From Sulfopaludibacter sp035551455 (GTDB lineage Bacteria > Acidobacteriota > Terriglobia > Bryobacterales > Bryobacteraceae), in NCBI GenBank assembly GCA_035551455.1, contig DASZMZ010000319.1:1-64000 (forward strand): a stretch of 64,000 bases of DNA. The letters run 5' to 3'. Below are positions 8,256 through 18,509 of the stretch, in pieces. The position numbers and the translations under genes were made by a program. Numbering within the stretch: the first letter of the stretch is position 1; each line of letters begins with the position of its first letter. Below the pieces are notes generated by a model that was not told the origin of the DNA, made no database searches, and saw only the letters and a list, made by a program, of their open reading frames with translations.

Positions 8256-9860
8256 ATGTATAAAATAGGCCGCCTGTCGTGGCTTGCGGTGGCACTCGGC
8301 ATGGCTGTGGTGCTGGTTCCGGCGCGCGGCGCCGACGACAAGCCGGACAAGAAGAAATCGCAAACGGCGCTGCAGCGGGGCATGCAGTCCGCCAAGATCG
8401 GCCACCGTGAAGAGGCCCTCGGCGACTTCTCCGAAGCCATTCAGGCGGACAGTTCCAATGAACCGGCGTGGCGCGAACGTGCCCGCCTGTATATGGACTG
8501 GGGCAAGCGCGATAAGGCCCTTTTCGATATCGAGAAAGCGCTGCAACTGGAACCCTCCGACGGTATGGCGTTCGCCGTTCGCGGCGCCTACTTCGCGGCG
8601 GAAAAGAACAACACCGGCGCTATTCAGGATTTCAGCAGCGCCATCGATTTGAAAGTGCAGCACACCGACGTGTATACGGGTCGCGGCAAATGCTACCTGG
8701 CGACCGGGCAGTACGATTTGGCGGTGGAGGATTTCACGCAGGGAATCCGCATGCGTCTGGACAATCCCGAGCCTTACAAAGGGCGCGGCATGGCGCGTCT
8801 GGCGCAGAAGAAGTATCGCGAAGCGGTGGAGGATTTCGACTTGGCGCTGGCCCGCCGCCGCGACGACGCGGAAGTCTACGCGCAAGAAGCGCTGGCGCTG
8901 ACGGCTCTGAGCGATTACACGCGCGCCCTGCAAGCGCTCGATACCGCGATTCGCCTACAGCCGGAGGATCCCCATGCCCGGCGCATCCGCGGAGCCGTGC
9001 GGGAGCATGTCCGCGATGACCAGGGCGCGCTCGAGGACTTCACCGAAGCGATCCGCCTGGACCCGGAGGATTCCCAGTCCTACCTGGCGCGCGGGTCGGT
9101 GTATGCGCGGCTGCAGAAATATCCAGAGTCGCTGGCCGACCGGGAGAAGGCGGTGCAACTGGCGCCCACCAGTGCCGAGGCTTACGTGGCGCGCGGCAGT
9201 TCTTACCACCTGACGGGTCGGCATGAGGAGGGACTGCGGGATCGTACCAAAGCCATTCAGCTCGATCCGAACTATGCGCTGGCATGGGAGGCGCGCGGCA
9301 ATGCCTATTACATGCTGGGTCGCTACGACGACGCGTTGTCCGATCTGCAGCACGCCGCGCAGTTGGAGCCCAACAATCAGGAGACGCGCGATTTGCTGGT
9401 CCGCGCCAAGGCCGAGGTAGACAAGCTGGTGAAGAAGGCGATGGCGCAGGAGACGGCGCCCGATACCGAGAAGATCACGCTGCCCGGAGCGGTCGGCGTG
9501 CCGTCGGTGCCCGTTCCTGTGACGCCGCCGGCGGCAGCCCCGCCTGCGGGGAATTCGTCGGCGTTGCAGGCAGAGGGCCGCCAATTGATGCAGGACGGCA
9601 AGTACCCCGAGGCCATCGCGAAGCTGACCGCCGCCATCGACCTGAATCCGAATTTCTCGCTGGCCTACAATGCGCGCGGCTTCGCGCATTACCGCATGCA
9701 CGATTACGCCGAGGCTATCGCCGATTTCGACCAGGCCATCAAGCTGAACGGAGCCTACGCAAACGCTTACCTGAATCGCGCGGCCGCCCGCCGCGCCAAA
9801 GGCGATAAGGCCGGAGCAGACGCCGACGCGGCCAAGGCCAAAGAACTCTCGGGACACTAA
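8256..9860 (+). CDS. Exported TPR-repeat protein
   Basis: This 534-residue protein begins with a signal peptide (about 1-25, ending near Ala-Arg-Gly-Ala). It consists almost entirely of tetratricopeptide repeats of 34 residues. About ten repeats fill residues 40-390, and a further pair or three occupy residues 440-525, separated by a proline/alanine-rich linker near 400-435. Repeat signatures such as A-x-x-x-R-G-x-A-Y, Y-x-x-A-I-x-D-F-D-x-A-I-x-L-x-P are clear. TPR proteins act as protein-interaction scaffolds; a periplasmic location is inferred from the signal peptide. A TACACT -10-like box ends 14 bases before the ATG. Confidence 0.88.
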   Translation: MYKIGRLSWLAVALGMAVVLVPARGADDKPDKKKSQTALQRGMQSAKIGHREEALGDFSEAIQADSSNEPAWRERARLYMDWGKRDKALFDIEKALQLEPSDGMAFAVRGAYFAAEKNNTGAIQDFSSAIDLKVQHTDVYTGRGKCYLATGQYDLAVEDFTQGIRMRLDNPEPYKGRGMARLAQKKYREAVEDFDLALARRRDDAEVYAQEALALTALSDYTRALQALDTAIRLQPEDPHARRIRGAVREHVRDDQGALEDFTEAIRLDPEDSQSYLARGSVYARLQKYPESLADREKAVQLAPTSAEAYVARGSSYHLTGRHEEGLRDRTKAIQLDPNYALAWEARGNAYYMLGRYDDALSDLQHAAQLEPNNQETRDLLVRAKAEVDKLVKKAMAQETAPDTEKITLPGAVGVPSVPVPVTPPAAAPPAGNSSALQAEGRQLMQDGKYPEAIAKLTAAIDLNPNFSLAYNARGFAHYRMHDYAEAIADFDQAIKLNGAYANAYLNRAAARRAKGDKAGADADAAKAKELSGH

Positions 9861-9872
9861 AGAGAAGGAGAC

Positions 9873-9934
9873 AGAAGCCAGAAGACAGGAGTCAGAATGG
9901 CGGGGAGCGCGCTGTATTCTGACTCCTGGCTTCT
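9873..9934. repeat. Inverted repeat between convergent genes
   Basis: The left arm (9873-9898) and right arm (9916-9934) match as a 19-base inverted repeat (AGAAGCCAG + GAGTCAGAAT), except that the left arm carries a seven-base insertion, AAGACAG. The repeat fills the gap between the convergent TPR and serine-hydrolase genes and runs into the stop codon of the latter. It may act as a bidirectional terminator or be one copy of a dispersed repeat family. Confidence 0.6.
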
Positions 9935-11543
9935 AGTTCGCTCCTTCCCATTCGAACCAGAGGTCCCACAGGCGGGCGCGATGGAGGGATAGACCGCGGG
10001 GGCGGCCTTCGCTATCGCGCGCGACATGCAGCGACCACGGGCCTACGGTGAAGCGGTCGGAGCCTACCGGTTCCAGCGGGATTTTCCAGCCGGCGCTGGT
10101 GGTGATGTACAGGACGCCTTGCTCGAAGCGCAGCGTCCATACCGCACCGGCATCGGCCGAGCGATAAACTCCCGTCAGCGACTTCAATTGCTCGGCACGC
10201 TGCGGTACCGGTTGGAGCCGATCGTACGTGACCGGAAGCGCGCCGTCCCATTGTAAGGTGAAGGTCTGGCCCGAGAGCTTGGTGAGGATCAGGCGGAAGC
10301 CTCCTTCATCGGCGAATAGCCGGCGGCGGTCCAGCGGGAGCAACTTGTGCTGTTCGCCGCCGGTGTCTATGGTCATGCCGTCCACGCTGCTCCAGGCGCG
10401 CAGAATCCAGCCCTGCTTCGACTCCCAAACGCCATCCAATTCGGGGAACTCGCTGGTGGGATAGTCGAGATCCTCGGCTTGTTTCCGGCCCTTGAGGCGG
10501 CCGGTGAGGTAGATGGATGCGATGCGGCGATTCACCGAGGGCGCGTCGACATCACCGCGGTTGCAGAGCAAGATACTGGAGAGACGGTGGTCGGGAAACT
10601 GGGTGAAATCGGCGCGATAGCCGGGCAGAAGGCCGTCGTGACTCACCACGCGCGCCCCCCGATATCGCCCCACGGAGAGTCCCGCGGCGTACCCCACGCG
10701 TTGACCCGAGCGCAGGCGGCCGCTGGCCTCCAGGAAGCGGACGAAGTCGGGACCGCCCACTCGGCCGGTGTACAGGTTGTCGTCCCAGAGGCGGAGATCG
10801 TCAAGCGTGGTGTAGAGGCCGCCATCGCCATCGGTCAGGGGCGGCGGCGGCGCCTGGCGAAACCGCTCGCCGTTCAGAACGTAGCCGGGATGGCCGGCGC
10901 GGAAGGCGGAATGCGTCATACCCAGCGGGCGAAAAAGATGGCTATCGGCGAATTCCGCGAAGGGCGTGGCCGCGACGCGTTCCACGATGAGCGCCAGCAG
11001 GAAATAGTCTGAATTGCTGTACTCGTAGTCCGTGCCCGGAGGAAAGTTGAGGCCGCTCTGCGCCGCGAGCAGCCGCAGATTCGCAGGGCCGTCGAGCGTC
11101 TCACCAAGGCGTCCGGCAACCTCCCGAAGAGGATGGACGTCGCGCAGTCCACTGGTGTGGTGGAGCAGGTCGGCCACGGTGACAGCATCCGTGTAGGCGG
11201 GCAACTCCGGGACGAAGAGGCGGACCGAATCGGTGACATGCACCCGGCCGTCCTGCACCAGGAAGTAAAGGGCGGCCGCGGTGAACTGCTTGCTCAAGGA
11301 CGCGACGTTGAAGGGCGTGGCGGCAGTAATCGCCGTGCGCGCCTCCACGTCGCTGAAGCCGAATGCGGCGCTGTACAGGAGCTTGCCCTTTTGTACGACG
11401 GCGATGGCGCAGCCCGGACCGCCATTTCCGCGGAACGGCGCCAGCAGGCTGTCCACAGCATCGCTGCGATCGTCCGCAAGGACACCCGTCAGCAGAAATG
11501 CCGCCAGCCCAATCGCCCGACATCGCGCCCCTCCGAACGCCAT
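9933..11543 (-). CDS. Serine hydrolase, beta-lactamase/class-C-like fold
   Basis: The protein has 536 residues, a signal peptide (about 1-23) and the three catalytic motifs of the penicillin-binding/AmpC superfamily: SLSK at 82-85, YSN at 175-177 and HDG at 302-304 in place of KTG. Residues ~30-350 form the hydrolase domain, and ~365-536 a beta-rich C-terminal domain as in esterase- or D-aminopeptidase-like members. The HDG motif is more typical of esterases and peptidases of this family than of antibiotic-degrading enzymes, so I do not call it resistance. A TACAAT box ends six bases before the ATG, which suggests a leaderless message. Confidence 0.88.
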   Translation of the reverse strand: MAFGGARCRAIGLAAFLLTGVLADDRSDAVDSLLAPFRGNGGPGCAIAVVQKGKLLYSAAFGFSDVEARTAITAATPFNVASLSKQFTAAALYFLVQDGRVHVTDSVRLFVPELPAYTDAVTVADLLHHTSGLRDVHPLREVAGRLGETLDGPANLRLLAAQSGLNFPPGTDYEYSNSDYFLLALIVERVAATPFAEFADSHLFRPLGMTHSAFRAGHPGYVLNGERFRQAPPPPLTDGDGGLYTTLDDLRLWDDNLYTGRVGGPDFVRFLEASGRLRSGQRVGYAAGLSVGRYRGARVVSHDGLLPGYRADFTQFPDHRLSSILLCNRGDVDAPSVNRRIASIYLTGRLKGRKQAEDLDYPTSEFPELDGVWESKQGWILRAWSSVDGMTIDTGGEQHKLLPLDRRRLFADEGGFRLILTKLSGQTFTLQWDGALPVTYDRLQPVPQRAEQLKSLTGVYRSADAGAVWTLRFEQGVLYITTSAGWKIPLEPVGSDRFTVGPWSLHVARDSEGRPRGLSLHRARLWDLWFEWEGAN

Positions 11544-11563
11544 GCAGCAATTGTACAGTCGGC

Positions 11564-13024
11564 TTACTTCAGCAGGACAGAAGATTTTCCGGCAAAGTCG
11601 AGGACCCAGCCGGGGAAGATGCCGAGGACGAGCGTGCCGACAGCCGGCAGAATGAGCGACAGCCCCGCCGAAGGACTGAGGGGCTCGAGTTCCGTGACAG
11701 CTTCGCCGGGCTCGTGCATGTACATCATCACCAGAATGCGCAGGTAGTAATAGGCGGCCACGGCGCTATTCAGCAGGCCGAGGATGGTCAGCCAGTACAG
11801 GTGCGATTCCAGCGCAGCTTTGAAGATGTAGAACTTGCCGAAGAAGCCGCCGGTGAGCGGCACGCCGATCAGCGAGAGCAGGAAAATGGTGAGCATGGCG
11901 GCCGCGAGAGGCTGCTTCTGCGCCAGACCCTTGAGGTCTTCGATGTCCTGGTATTTTTCGCCGCGCCCCGAAAGATGGGCCACCACGGCGAAAGCGCCCA
12001 CATTCATGAAGGCGTATCCGGCCAGGTAAAACATGGCGGCGGCGGTCCCGATTTCGCTCTGCGCGGTGAGGGCCACCAGCACATAGCCGGCATGCGCCAC
12101 CGAACTATATGCCAGCATACGTTTGACGTTGGTTTGCAGCAGCGCAGCGAAGTTGCCCACCGTCATGGAGAGCAGCGCGGCGCCCCACACCAGGGGCATC
12201 CAACCGTTAGCAATGGGCTCGAAGGCCGTCATGAAGATGCGCAGGAAGATAGCGAAGGCCGCGGCTTTCGGACCGGCCGACAGGAACGCGCTCACTGGAG
12301 TGGGAGCGCCCTGGTAGACGTCCGGCGCCCAAATCTGGAAGGGCGCTGCCGATACCTTGAACGCCAACCCGACGAACATGAGCGCGGCGGCCACACCGAT
12401 GGCGACTGCCGATGGCGGGTCCTGTCCCATCACCACGGCGCGGACCGCCGAGAGATTGATGGTGGCCGTAGTGCCGTAAATGAGCGCCACGCCGTACAGG
12501 AAAAAGGCCGTTGCGAAGGAGCCCAGCAGGAAGTATTTCACCGCGGCTTCGTTGGCGCGCTTGTCGTCGCGCAAGTAGCCTGCCAGTACGTAGCTGGCGA
12601 TGGAGGAAATCTCCAGACCGATGAAAATCACGATGAGGTCGTTGGCTGACGCCATGATGCATTGGCCGGCGATGGAGAACAGGAGCAGCGAGTGAAACTC
12701 GCCGGTCTCGCCATCCTGCCGCCGCAGAAAACCATACGACGGAAGAACCGTCAGAATGCCCACCACCATCACCAGCACGCGGAAGAAGGTAGCGAATCCG
12801 TCCACCACCAGCATGCCGCCGAAGGCCGTTCCAGCGTGCGAAAAGGCGAACACCGCGCCGCCGATTCCCGCTAGCAGCGCCAGAATGCTGATGTGGCCGA
12901 ACAGGTCGGAGTTGCGCTTGTTGATTACCGGATCCAGCACCATCAGCAGCGTGGCTGAGAGGGTGAGAATGATCTCCGGGAGGAAGCGGATCAGGTCGTT
13001 TACGCTGGTGAAATTAACGGGCAC
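11564..13024 (-). CDS. nuoN: NADH-quinone oxidoreductase subunit N
   Basis: This is the last gene of the nuo operon: a 486-residue antiporter-like membrane subunit of complex I with about fourteen membrane helices. The conserved lysine/glutamate channel residues lie in helices such as SIASYVLAGYLRDDKRANEAAVKYFLLG and VKRMLAYSSVAHAGYVLVAL, and PLTGGFFGKFYIF near the C-terminus is typical. It overlaps nuoM by 11 bases, so translation is probably coupled. It pumps protons in the inner membrane as part of the distal arm. Confidence 0.96.
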   Translation of the reverse strand: MPVNFTSVNDLIRFLPEIILTLSATLLMVLDPVINKRNSDLFGHISILALLAGIGGAVFAFSHAGTAFGGMLVVDGFATFFRVLVMVVGILTVLPSYGFLRRQDGETGEFHSLLLFSIAGQCIMASANDLIVIFIGLEISSIASYVLAGYLRDDKRANEAAVKYFLLGSFATAFFLYGVALIYGTTATINLSAVRAVVMGQDPPSAVAIGVAAALMFVGLAFKVSAAPFQIWAPDVYQGAPTPVSAFLSAGPKAAAFAIFLRIFMTAFEPIANGWMPLVWGAALLSMTVGNFAALLQTNVKRMLAYSSVAHAGYVLVALTAQSEIGTAAAMFYLAGYAFMNVGAFAVVAHLSGRGEKYQDIEDLKGLAQKQPLAAAMLTIFLLSLIGVPLTGGFFGKFYIFKAALESHLYWLTILGLLNSAVAAYYYLRILVMMYMHEPGEAVTELEPLSPSAGLSLILPAVGTLVLGIFPGWVLDFAGKSSVLLK

Positions 13025-14545
13025 GGCTCACCTCCACGTGACGGAGAGGCGCAAGCTCTACCCGGAATGGAACGTTCACCTGCGTCTGTTCGAGCACCCG
13101 TGCATCCACCTTGCCGACCGGCGGCAGAAACGACTGCGAATAAATTCCCATCCAGAACATCATCACGATCAAAGGAATCACGGCGAGCCATTCGCGCGGC
13201 GCCATGTCCGGCACGTGCGATCGGACTTCGGGGCCCACCTCGCCGTAGAAGACCCGCTGGTACATCCAGAGCATGTAGCAGGCGGAGAGAATCACGCCGA
13301 TGGAAGCGTAGATGGCCCACGTGAAGTGCGCCAGCGCCGCGCCTTGCAGCACCAGGAACTCGCCCACGAAATTATTCAGCATGGGCAGCCCAACGCTGGC
13401 AAGCGTGGTGATGAGGAAGATGGTCGAGAGCCACGGCGCAACGGTCGCCACTCCGCCGTAATCCTTGATCTCCAGCGAATGGCGCCGCTCGTACAACAGG
13501 CCCACGCCGATGAAGAGCGCGCCGGTCGAGATGCCATGATTCAGCATCTGGTAGACCGCGCCATCCAGACCCATCTGCGTGAAGCTGAAGATGCCGAGGA
13601 CCACAAAGCCCAAGTGGCTCACCGAAGAGTAGGCCACCAGTTTTTTCATATTGGGCTGCACCATGGCGACGAGTGCGCCATAGATAATTCCGATAATCGC
13701 CAGCACCACAATCCATGGGGCGCAGGCGCGGGCTGCGCTGGGGAACAGCGGCAGGCAGAAGTGCAGGATCCCGTAGCAGCCCATCTTCAGCATCACAGAA
13801 GCCAGCATGACGGAGCCGGCAGTGGGAGCCTCCACGTGGGCGTCGGGCAGCCACGTGTGCAGCGGGAAGAGCGGCACCTTGATGGCGAAGGCTACGAAGA
13901 AGGCCAGGAACAGCAGCATCTGTTCGACCGAACCGAAATGCAGGCGGCCGTTCTGCAGCATCTCCATGATGGCCGGATAGCTGAACGTCTGCGTCTTGTT
14001 ATACAGGTAAATGATGGCCGCCAGCATGAGCACCGAGCCGGCCATGGTGTACAGGAAGAACTTCACGGCGGCGTAAATGCGTCGTCCGTGGCCCCAGATG
14101 CCGATCAGGAAGTACATGGGGACGAGCGAAACTTCCCAGAACACGTAGAACAGGAACAGGTCCTGCGCCAGGAAGACGCCGACCAGGCCGAACTCCAGCA
14201 GTAGCAGGAAAGCGAAGAATTCCTTGACGCGGTCCTGAATAGAATTCCAGGAGATCAACACGCACAGCGGAGTGAGGAGCGTCGAGAGCAGCACCAGCCA
14301 GATGCTGATGCCATTCGCCGAGATGGCGAAATGAATGTTCGGCGATGCGATCCACGGCACATCGATGCCAAACTGCTCAGCCGCCGACGCCCGGTCGAAA
14401 TACGCCAGCAGACCCAGCGAGGCCGCCAGCGTGCCGAGTGAACTCAAGAGCGCCCAGATGCGGCTGGCTTGGGGCGATGTGCGCGGCATGAAAAGCGCGA
14501 TCAGGAAGCCGGCCAGCGGAAGCGCCAGAACAAGGGTGAGGAGGT

Positions 14546-14549
<4 letters not shown>
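13014..14549 (-). CDS. nuoM: NADH-quinone oxidoreductase subunit M
   Basis: This 511-residue antiporter-like subunit of the complex I membrane arm has about fourteen membrane helices. The start is placed at 14549, where the ATG overlaps the nuoL stop (ATGA) and the protein begins with a typical first helix (MNLLTLVLALPLAGFLIALF); the frame is open further upstream but only inside nuoL. Signature stretches include VPLFPLHTWLPDAHVEAPTAG, KKLVAYSSVSHLGFVVLG and MLNHGISTGALFIGVG. It overlaps nuoN by 11 bases. Function is proton translocation coupled to NADH-quinone electron transfer. Confidence 0.96.
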
Positions 14550-16399
<1,850 letters not shown>

Positions 16400-16437
16400 C
16401 TAATCTTGTATCCAAAGCCCGAACGCGAAATTCACTG

Positions 16438-16513
16438 TCGAGGCGCCGAGGCGCCGAGATAAAACGAGCGAGGTCGTCAGGTTTTCTCCGTGTCTCTGCG
16501 TCTCGGCGGTGAA
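16438..16513. repeat. Intergenic GAGACG/GCCGAG-type inverted repeat
   Basis: The nuoL-nuoK gap holds GGCGCCGAGGCGCCGAGAT on one side and TCTCCGTGTCTCTGCGTCTCG on the other. Read on opposite strands they share short purine-rich CCGAG/ACGGAG-type units, forming an imperfect inverted repeat with a ~30-base centre. The style resembles the larger element at 48208-48448. Confidence 0.5.
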
Positions 16514-16517
16514 CATA

Positions 16518-16826
16518 TTAATTTTTCATCGAATTGACTTCGTCGATGTTCAGCGTGTTCCGATTTTTAAAAACCGTCAAAATAATCGCCAGCCCCACGG
16601 CCGCTTCGGCCGCCGCCACCACCATCACGAAGAAAGCGAAAAGGTGGCCGTTCACCTGCTTGAGCTGGTAAGAGAACGTGATGAAAGTCAGATTGACGGC
16701 GTTCAACATCAGTTCGATCGACATGAAGACCGTGATGATGTTGCGCCGGAACAGGAACCCGCACACGCCGAGCACGAACAGTATGGCGCTCAACGTCAGG
16801 AACCACCACACGGGAACTGAGGCCAT
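16518..16826 (-). CDS. nuoK: NADH-quinone oxidoreductase subunit K
   Basis: This 102-residue, three-helix membrane subunit (Nad4L) of complex I contains the conserved glutamates in helices two and three (FMSIELMLNAVNLTFI and VVAAAEAAVGLAIILTVF), which are part of the proton path. The length is typical. The ATG shares one base with the TAA of nuoJ. Downstream lies the repeat-containing 118-base gap before nuoL. Confidence 0.96.
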   Translation of the reverse strand: MASVPVWWFLTLSAILFVLGVCGFLFRRNIITVFMSIELMLNAVNLTFITFSYQLKQVNGHLFAFFVMVVAAAEAAVGLAIILTVFKNRNTLNIDEVNSMKN

Positions 16827-17323
16827 TAGTCGATCTCCTTCCGCGCCAGAACAATCGCCCCGACAATGGCGATCAGCACCAGAATGCTGGTAATTTCGAA
16901 CGGCAGCAGGTAAGTGGTAAACAGCGCTTTTCCCACCGCATAAGCCGTGCCGCCCTGGAAGCCGCCGAAGTGTACCGTATCCTGCGGATACAGCCGCCGC
17001 ACAAAGAAGGCCAGCGACCCCAGCAGAGCGATGGCCAGCGGCACGCCCACGGCCTGCACCATGAGCGAACGGCCCTGACGGGTTTCGGCGCCGGCATTCA
17101 GCAGCATGATCACGAAGACGAACAGCACCATGATGGCCCCGGCATAGACAATCACCTGCGCGGCCGCGATGAATTCCGCGCCCAGCAACAGATAGAGAAT
17201 CGCCAGCGAACCCATGACGCCGACCAGCGAGATGGCGCTCGAGATCGGATGCGACTGGACCACCACGTTGATGGCGCAGACCACCGCGATAATCGCGAAG
17301 ACTAGAAAAAGAATGACGTCCAT
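16826..17323 (-). CDS. nuoJ: NADH-quinone oxidoreductase subunit J
   Basis: The 165-residue membrane subunit J (Nad6) of complex I has five helices. The segment LLLGAEFIAAAQVIVYAGAIMVLFVFVIMLL is the family signature around the pi-bulge helix that links quinone chemistry to pumping. It starts a single base after the nuoH stop. In the usual nuo order nuoI lies between H and J; here nothing separates them. Confidence 0.96.
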   Translation of the reverse strand: MDVILFLVFAIIAVVCAINVVVQSHPISSAISLVGVMGSLAILYLLLGAEFIAAAQVIVYAGAIMVLFVFVIMLLNAGAETRQGRSLMVQAVGVPLAIALLGSLAFFVRRLYPQDTVHFGGFQGGTAYAVGKALFTTYLLPFEITSILVLIAIVGAIVLARKEID

Positions 17324-17324
17324 T

Positions 17325-18509
17325 TTACGAAAACCAAGCGACCAGGAAGCCGGTCACCAGCAGATTCAACATGGCCACCGGGAATAGAAACTTCCACGCG
17401 AAGCTCATCAATTGGTCATAGCGGAAGCGCGGCAGCGTGCCGCGAACCCACATAAAAGCATACAGAATGATGCCCGTTTTGGCGCAGAACCAAAACAGCG
17501 GCAGTAGCCACGCCTGCACCATCGGCACCAGGAAGACTGCGGCAATCACCAGGAAAATCACGCCGAAAGCCGGGAAAGTATACTTGTCGCGCTTCCGGGT
17601 GTAGTTAAACCCGTGGTACAGCAAAATCAGGCCCGCGATGGCGAAGATCACCGGCGGCACCAGGCTCGACCCGTACTCGGCCGGCCAGGGAGCCACCCAG
17701 CCGCCCAGGAATAACAGCACGGCCATGCAGCTCACCGTGATCATGTTGGCGTACTCCGCCATGAAGAAGCTGGCGAATTTCATGCTGCTGTATTCGGTAT
17801 GGAAGCCGGCCACCAGCTCGTTTTCGGCTTCCGGCAAATCGAACGGCACGCGGTTGGTCTCGGCAAATGCCGCAATCAGGAAAATGATGAAACTGATGAT
17901 TTGCGGGAACGGTCCGTGCAGCACGTTCCAGTGCAGAATGCTGCCCGACTGCTTCTCCACCAGCGTCCGCAGACTCAGCGTATTCGAGATGAGCAGCGGC
18001 GAAGCGATGGCCAGCGACATGGGCAGCTCGTAGCTGATCATCTGCGCCGAACTGCGCAAGCCGCCCAGCAGCGCGTATTTATTGTTGGAGGACCACCCAG
18101 CCAGTGCGATGCCGTACACGCCCATCGACGAAACCGCCAGAATGAACACCACCCCGATATTCAAGTCGGTGAGTTGCATGTAGGTGGAGTAGCCCGCCAC
18201 TTTGATTTCCGGTCCGAAGGGAATCACGGAGATCGAAAGCAGCGCCATAGTGATGGCGAGGAACGGCGCCGCCAGGTAAAGCGGCTTATTGACGTAGGGC
18301 GGAACGAGGTCTTCCTTGGTGATGAGTTTGATGACGTCCGCCAGCGGCTGCAGCAAGCCATGCGGACCCACGCGGTACGGCCCGGGCCGCACCTGTATGT
18401 GGGCAATCACCTTTCGCTCCACCCATTGCAGGTAGGCGAGCGTGGTCATGAGAACAGCAAAGACCACGAACACCTTGATCAGGCTGATCACGATGAACGA
18501 ATCAAGCAT
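17325..18509 (-). CDS. nuoH: NADH-quinone oxidoreductase subunit H
   Basis: This 394-residue membrane subunit (Nad1) forms much of the quinone-binding chamber. Conserved blocks are WVERKVIAHIQVRPGPYRVGPHGLLQPLADVIKL, RSSAQMISYELPMSL, FDLPEAENELVAGFHTEYSSM and the terminal RGTLPRFRYDQLMSFAWKFLFP. The ATG region shares one base with the nuoG stop. The protein is complete and all key acidic residues in the TEYS loop are present. Its quinone site needs NuoB and NuoD; NuoB is not encoded here. Confidence 0.97.
   Translation of the reverse strand: MLDSFIVISLIKVFVVFAVLMTTLAYLQWVERKVIAHIQVRPGPYRVGPHGLLQPLADVIKLITKEDLVPPYVNKPLYLAAPFLAITMALLSISVIPFGPEIKVAGYSTYMQLTDLNIGVVFILAVSSMGVYGIALAGWSSNNKYALLGGLRSSAQMISYELPMSLAIASPLLISNTLSLRTLVEKQSGSILHWNVLHGPFPQIISFIIFLIAAFAETNRVPFDLPEAENELVAGFHTEYSSMKFASFFMAEYANMITVSCMAVLLFLGGWVAPWPAEYGSSLVPPVIFAIAGLILLYHGFNYTRKRDKYTFPAFGVIFLVIAAVFLVPMVQAWLLPLFWFCAKTGIILYAFMWVRGTLPRFRYDQLMSFAWKFLFPVAMLNLLVTGFLVAWFS

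Noticed and set aside
9933..11543. Antibiotic-resistance beta-lactamase
   Set aside because: The third motif is HDG rather than KTG and the protein has an extra C-terminal beta domain, so an esterase or peptidase-like role is more likely.
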